Below the pieces are notes generated by a model, which was given only the letters and a program-made list of their open reading frames with translations, ran no database searches and was not told the origin of the DNA. A DNA stretch of 64,000 bases from DATMER01 sp034667225 (lineage in GTDB: Bacteria > Acidobacteriota > Thermoanaerobaculia > Multivoradales > UBA5704), in assembly GCA_034667225.1 (NCBI GenBank), contig JAXDKG010000034.1:62001-126000 (forward strand), written 5' to 3'. This document shows, piece after piece, positions 60,844 through 64,000 of this stretch. Position 1 is the stretch's first letter, and each line of letters begins with the position of its first letter. Both the position numbers and the translations under genes were made by a program.

Positions 60844-62374
60844 CTAAATCCTTCTGACCGCAACTTCTTCGAGGCGCGTACGGGCCTCTTCCTGGAGCTC
60901 CCGCTCGTCCTGCCTGGCGAGCGAGCCGACCCGCTTCTCGAGGCCGGCCAGCGCGGCCTTCTCCTCGTCGCCGCTCAACGGGTGCTCCTCGGTCTGGGCC
61001 TCGACCGGCGGCAGGGAACCCGCCATGCGGGCGGTCTCCTCCACCAACGTCGTCCAGGTGAAGCGCTTCATGAACCCGCCGAAGGGGACCATGGCCAGCT
61101 CGTCGAGCAGCGTGGCCGACCGGTCGCAGGTCTCCACCTCGAAGCGCAGGTCCACCCCCGGCGTACCCGCGAAGCGGAAGGTGTTGCTCCCCGCCAGGGG
61201 ATGGCCGGCCACCGTGACCAGCGTGAGCTCCGTGTCGGTGACCTCCATGATGCGGACCTGCACGTTGCCGCGGAAGGGCAGGCTCAGGGTGAGCACCGAG
61301 CCGGGCTCCAGCTTTGCGGTCTCTTCCGCGTTCCGCACCGTGCTCTCCGGCACCAGCTCGAAGAAACGGCGGCGGAACTCGGCGAACAGATCCTGCGGCG
61401 TCCTCTGCACCCCAGCCAGGAACGCCCAATACCGGCGCTGCATCAGCGTGCCGGTCCCCTGAAGCTGTTCGGGCTGGGTGCTTGCCAGGCGGCGCAGCCC
61501 TTCGTCGAGGGGGATCGGCGTCACCCCGAGCACCTCGGTAAGGGCGTTGACCTCGCCCGGCTGGATGACATTGCCCTCGCGCAGCATGGTCAATTTGTCG
61601 TCGTTCAGGGGCACGCGCACCCCCAGGAGAGAGGCGGCCTGGGCGCCAAGGGCAGAGGGCGCCCGGTACCGGCAGCCGGACCGGGTCCCGACCCGTCAGC
61701 CGGGCCAGCCGGTCGAGCACGTCCTGCGTCGTCGTCACCTCGGGCCCGGCCAGGAGCAGCACCTGCCGCGACAGATCAGTCCGGGTCACGGCAACCGCGA
61801 GCGCCGCGCCCAGGTCCTCGGCGTGCAACGGCTGGAAAGGCTGATCGCCGCCGTCGATCACCGGCACGGCCGGCGCCGAGCGGACGACCTGGAGGAGGTA
61901 GGAGAGCACCTCGTCGCCGGGGCCGTAGACGTTGCCCGGCCGGAGGATCAGCCAGTCGCCCGGGAAGCGGCGCACCAACTCTTCGGCCTGCCGCTTGGAG
62001 ACATGGTAGGCCGAGGCGCCCTGATCGGCACCCAGGGAGGAGACGTGGACGAAGCGCTTCACCCCTGCCACTTCAGCCTCGGCCAGCAGGTTGCGCGTGC
62101 CTCCCACGTGGACCGCGTCGAAAGTGACCTGCGGCGGTTTTTCCTCGACGATGCCGGCGATGTGGAGCACGGCGTCGCAACCCTCGGCCGCGCCGGCCAC
62201 CTCGGAAGCGTTGGCCACGCTCCCCTCTTTGGACGTGACATCCGAGCCCTGCCAGCGCTCGGCATCCCGCCGGGCATGGCGCGAGAACAACCGCACGGAA
62301 TGGCCGGCGGCGAGAAGGGAACGGACGGCGGCGGCGCCGATGACACCTGTTCCACCGGTGACCAGGACCTTCAT
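60844..62374 (-). pseudogene. NAD-dependent epimerase/dehydratase-like gene with one frameshift
   Basis: From ATG 62374 (behind TAGGAGAAG) the frame encodes an atypical SDR related to NDUFA9-like reductases: VLVTGGTGVIGAAAVRSLLA, VHVSSLGADQGASAYHVSKR, LILRPGNVYGPGD. After LPVP near 61670 that frame loses similarity, while a shifted frame continues the same family (SALGAQAASLLGVRVPLNDD, then NALTEVLGVTPIPLDEGLRR) down to 60844. Removing one base in 61660-61685 would restore a protein of about 510 residues with an extra C-terminal domain of about 190 residues. This is either an assembly error or a true recent frameshift. Confidence 0.8.
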
Positions 62375-63795
62375 GATGCTTCTCCTATCGCCGCGAGGGC
62401 TGCCAGTGCCGAATAGTGGCCGCACATCCCATGCACGCCGCCCGAGGGCGGGGTGCTCGCCGAGCAGAGGAAGACCCGCGGGTCGGGAGTGGCGTAGGGG
62501 ACGAGCCGGGCCACCGGCCGGGCGAAGAGCTGGGTCAGCGTGGCGGCGCCGCCGTTGATGTCGCCTCCCACCAGGTTCGGGTTGTGCGCCTCCAGCCAGG
62601 CGGTGTCCATGGTGTGGCGGGCCAGAATCAGATCGCGGAAGCCGGGCGCGAAGCGCTCGACCTGGTTCTCGATCCGCTCCGTCATATCGACCGTCGAGCC
62701 GTTGGGGACGTGGCAGTAGGCCCACGCCGTGTGGGAGCCTGCCGGCGCCCGGGTGGGATCGAAGAGGCTCGGCTGGCCCAGGAGCACCAGCGGCCTCTCC
62801 GACTCGCGCCCATCCCAGGAAGCTCGCTCCGAGGCCGCGACCTCCTCCAGCGTGCCGCCGAGATGGATCGTCCCGGCCCGATGGCAGGCTTCGGCCCGCC
62901 AGGGGATCGGCCCGCGCAGCGCCCAATCGACCTTGAAGATACCCGGGCCGTAGCGGAACCGGCCGAGCTGGCGGCGGTAGCGCTCCGGCCAGCGCGCGCC
63001 TTCGAGGCGCAGGAGCTGGGCCGGCGTCAGATCGAGCAGGACCATCTTGGAGCGGGGCAGCTCGTCCAGCGACTTCACCATCCAGCCGGTGACGATCTCA
63101 CCGCCGAGCTCGCGCAGGTATCCGGCCAGCGCATCCGAGACCCGCTGCGCTCCCCCGGCCGGCTGCGGCCAGCCCACCGAGTGGCCGGTCGCGCCGAGCA
63201 CCAGCCCGAACGCGGCCGTGGGCACCATGTCGAGCGGCAGGAAGGAGTGGCCGGCGATGCCGGCGAAGAGCGCGCGGGCACGGAAGCCGTGGAAGCGCCC
63301 GCGCGCCAGCGCCTCCGCGGACCGCAGCCCCGTCAGCCCGAAGCGGGCCATCAGGAAAGGATCGTGGAACGGCCGGAGCGGGCCGAGGAACGCGCCGGCA
63401 AGACGCTCCCAGGCGGAAGCCAGCGGGAGGAAGAGCCGGAGCCAGGCGCGGCCATCCTCTGCATCATCGAAGCTCTCGGCGGTCTCGTCCGGCACCTGCG
63501 ACAGCACCGCGGCGCTGCCGTCGTCGAACGGATGGGCCATCGCCAGCGGCGGCTGGATCCACTGCAGGCCGTGCTTCTCCAGCGGGAGCTTCGAAAGGTA
63601 CGGAGAGCCGACGGTGAGGGGATAGATGGCCGAGCAGGTGTCGTGGGTGAACCCCGGCAGCGTGAGCGCCGCGGAGCGCGCTGCGCCGCCCACTGTCCCG
63701 CCCGCCTCGATCAACAGCACCGAGCGCCCGGCCTGCGCCAGGGTGATCGCCGCGCTCAGTCCGTTCGGCCCTGCCCCTACGACGACCGCGTCCAA
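62371..63795 (-). CDS. FAD-dependent oxidoreductase, phytoene desaturase-like
   Basis: A 474-residue flavoprotein. TTG at 63795 behind GGGGAG gives the family's usual start, directly before the dinucleotide motif DAVVVGAGPNGLSAAITLAQ and LLIEAGGTVGGAARS. Conserved later parts include GHSVGWPQPAGGAQRVSDAL (about 240) and the C-terminal FAD contact TPPSGGVHGMCGHYSA. An in-frame ATG at 63885 would add 30 unlikely residues. It overlaps the epimerase start by 4 bases (ATGA), so the pair is an operon. The substrate is unknown; carotenoid chemistry is not implied without a synthase. Confidence 0.88.
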   Translation of the reverse strand: MDAVVVGAGPNGLSAAITLAQAGRSVLLIEAGGTVGGAARSAALTLPGFTHDTCSAIYPLTVGSPYLSKLPLEKHGLQWIQPPLAMAHPFDDGSAAVLSQVPDETAESFDDAEDGRAWLRLFLPLASAWERLAGAFLGPLRPFHDPFLMARFGLTGLRSAEALARGRFHGFRARALFAGIAGHSFLPLDMVPTAAFGLVLGATGHSVGWPQPAGGAQRVSDALAGYLRELGGEIVTGWMVKSLDELPRSKMVLLDLTPAQLLRLEGARWPERYRRQLGRFRYGPGIFKVDWALRGPIPWRAEACHRAGTIHLGGTLEEVAASERASWDGRESERPLVLLGQPSLFDPTRAPAGSHTAWAYCHVPNGSTVDMTERIENQVERFAPGFRDLILARHTMDTAWLEAHNPNLVGGDINGGAATLTQLFARPVARLVPYATPDPRVFLCSASTPPSGGVHGMCGHYSALAALAAIGEAS

Positions 63796-63899
63796 ATCCG
63801 CTCCCCGTTCCTCATGCCGGCCGCAAGCTGCAACATCGGTTCCACGGCTGGCGGGCTTTTGCCGCTCTTTCCGTAAATGGTGCACGAGGAGAGAGATTG

Positions 63900-64000
63900 A
63901 TGTTCAAGCGAGGCGAGGTCTATGACAACCCGGTGACCGGCGAGCGCGTCGTCATCCGCCTGGGAACCCAGGAGACCGGAGGCGAGCGCCTGCTCATCGA
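63900..64000 (+). CDS. Cupin domain protein, 3'-truncated by window edge
   Basis: ATG behind GGAGAGAG. The visible 33 residues (MFKRGEVYDNPVTGERVVIR then LGTQETGGERLLI) match the start of small cupin proteins in which a G-E-R-x-x-I strand precedes the metal-binding box. The metal ligands lie beyond the window, so only the family call is offered. It is divergent from the FAD oxidoreductase. Confidence 0.7.
   Translation, partial: MFKRGEVYDNPVTGERVVIRLGTQETGGERLLI

Overview
The window is high-GC DNA, densely packed with genes, many of which overlap by 4 bases (ATGA or GTGA). It carries Ser/Thr kinases fused to TonB-type C-termini, secreted Calx-beta/Ig-like proteins, zinc-finger/TPR proteins, a gingipain-like C25 peptidase and a large NRPS. 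This mix best suits a soil or sediment Acidobacteriota-like bacterium, possibly Thermoanaerobaculia. That is an inference from gene content: there is no rRNA, no tRNA and no taxonomic marker here. I see no insertion sequence, prophage or CRISPR array.

Layout. 1-5.4 kb: end of a stress-type SDR, a small protein, a LuxC/LuxE-like acyl reductase pair with a sulfotransferase and a VOC protein, then a dicluster ferredoxin. 5.4-7 kb: ECF sigma factor, anti-sigma and CpxP/Spy-like operon, ending in a 21-bp hairpin repeat array. 7-13 kb: exonuclease III, exported proteins, a histidine phosphatase and an RdgC-like protein. 13-18.6 kb: two paralogous kinase-TonB proteins flanking a DUF433/PIN-like toxin-antitoxin pair, then an AbiEii-like nucleotidyltransferase pair whose 3' end runs into a second 21-bp array. 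18.6-23.8 kb: metH behind a probable SAM-class riboswitch and terminator, metF, and an exported protein. 23.8-29.9 kb: a polyprenyl-phosphate sugar transferase and a 1515-residue C25 peptidase.

29.9-35.5 kb is the most interesting region. A minus-strand operon encodes a 24-residue lasso-type leader peptide, a PqqD/RRE protein, a lasso B2-type protease, two HPr-kinase-like proteins, a nucleotidyltransferase, an S24/S26 peptidase, a second PqqD protein and a SPASM radical SAM enzyme. It has no lasso cyclase (asparagine synthetase homologue), and its precursor has almost no core after the leader. A second, unrelated precursor-like peptide (two Cys) sits 20 bases downstream of the C25 peptidase and faces the radical SAM gene.

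35.6-46.9 kb: a secreted protein behind a c-di-GMP-I (GEMM) riboswitch, two O-antigen ligase-like proteins, small DNA-binding proteins, a TPR protein paired with a small exported protein, a third 21-bp array, and an outer-membrane barrel protein. 46.9-56.3 kb: one NRPS with architecture C-A-T-C-A-T-Cy-A-T and no thioesterase; a REP-like double hairpin is translated in frame inside its last A domain. 56.5-64 kb: a secreted esterase with Calx-beta domains, a second TPR/small-exported-protein pair, a frameshifted epimerase, an FAD oxidoreductase and the start of a cupin.

Two themes recur. First, three tandem arrays with unrelated sequences share a 21-bp period and an imperfect palindrome per unit, and each starts on the stop codon of the gene before it. 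Second, short peptide genes sit beside modification or receptor-like genes.
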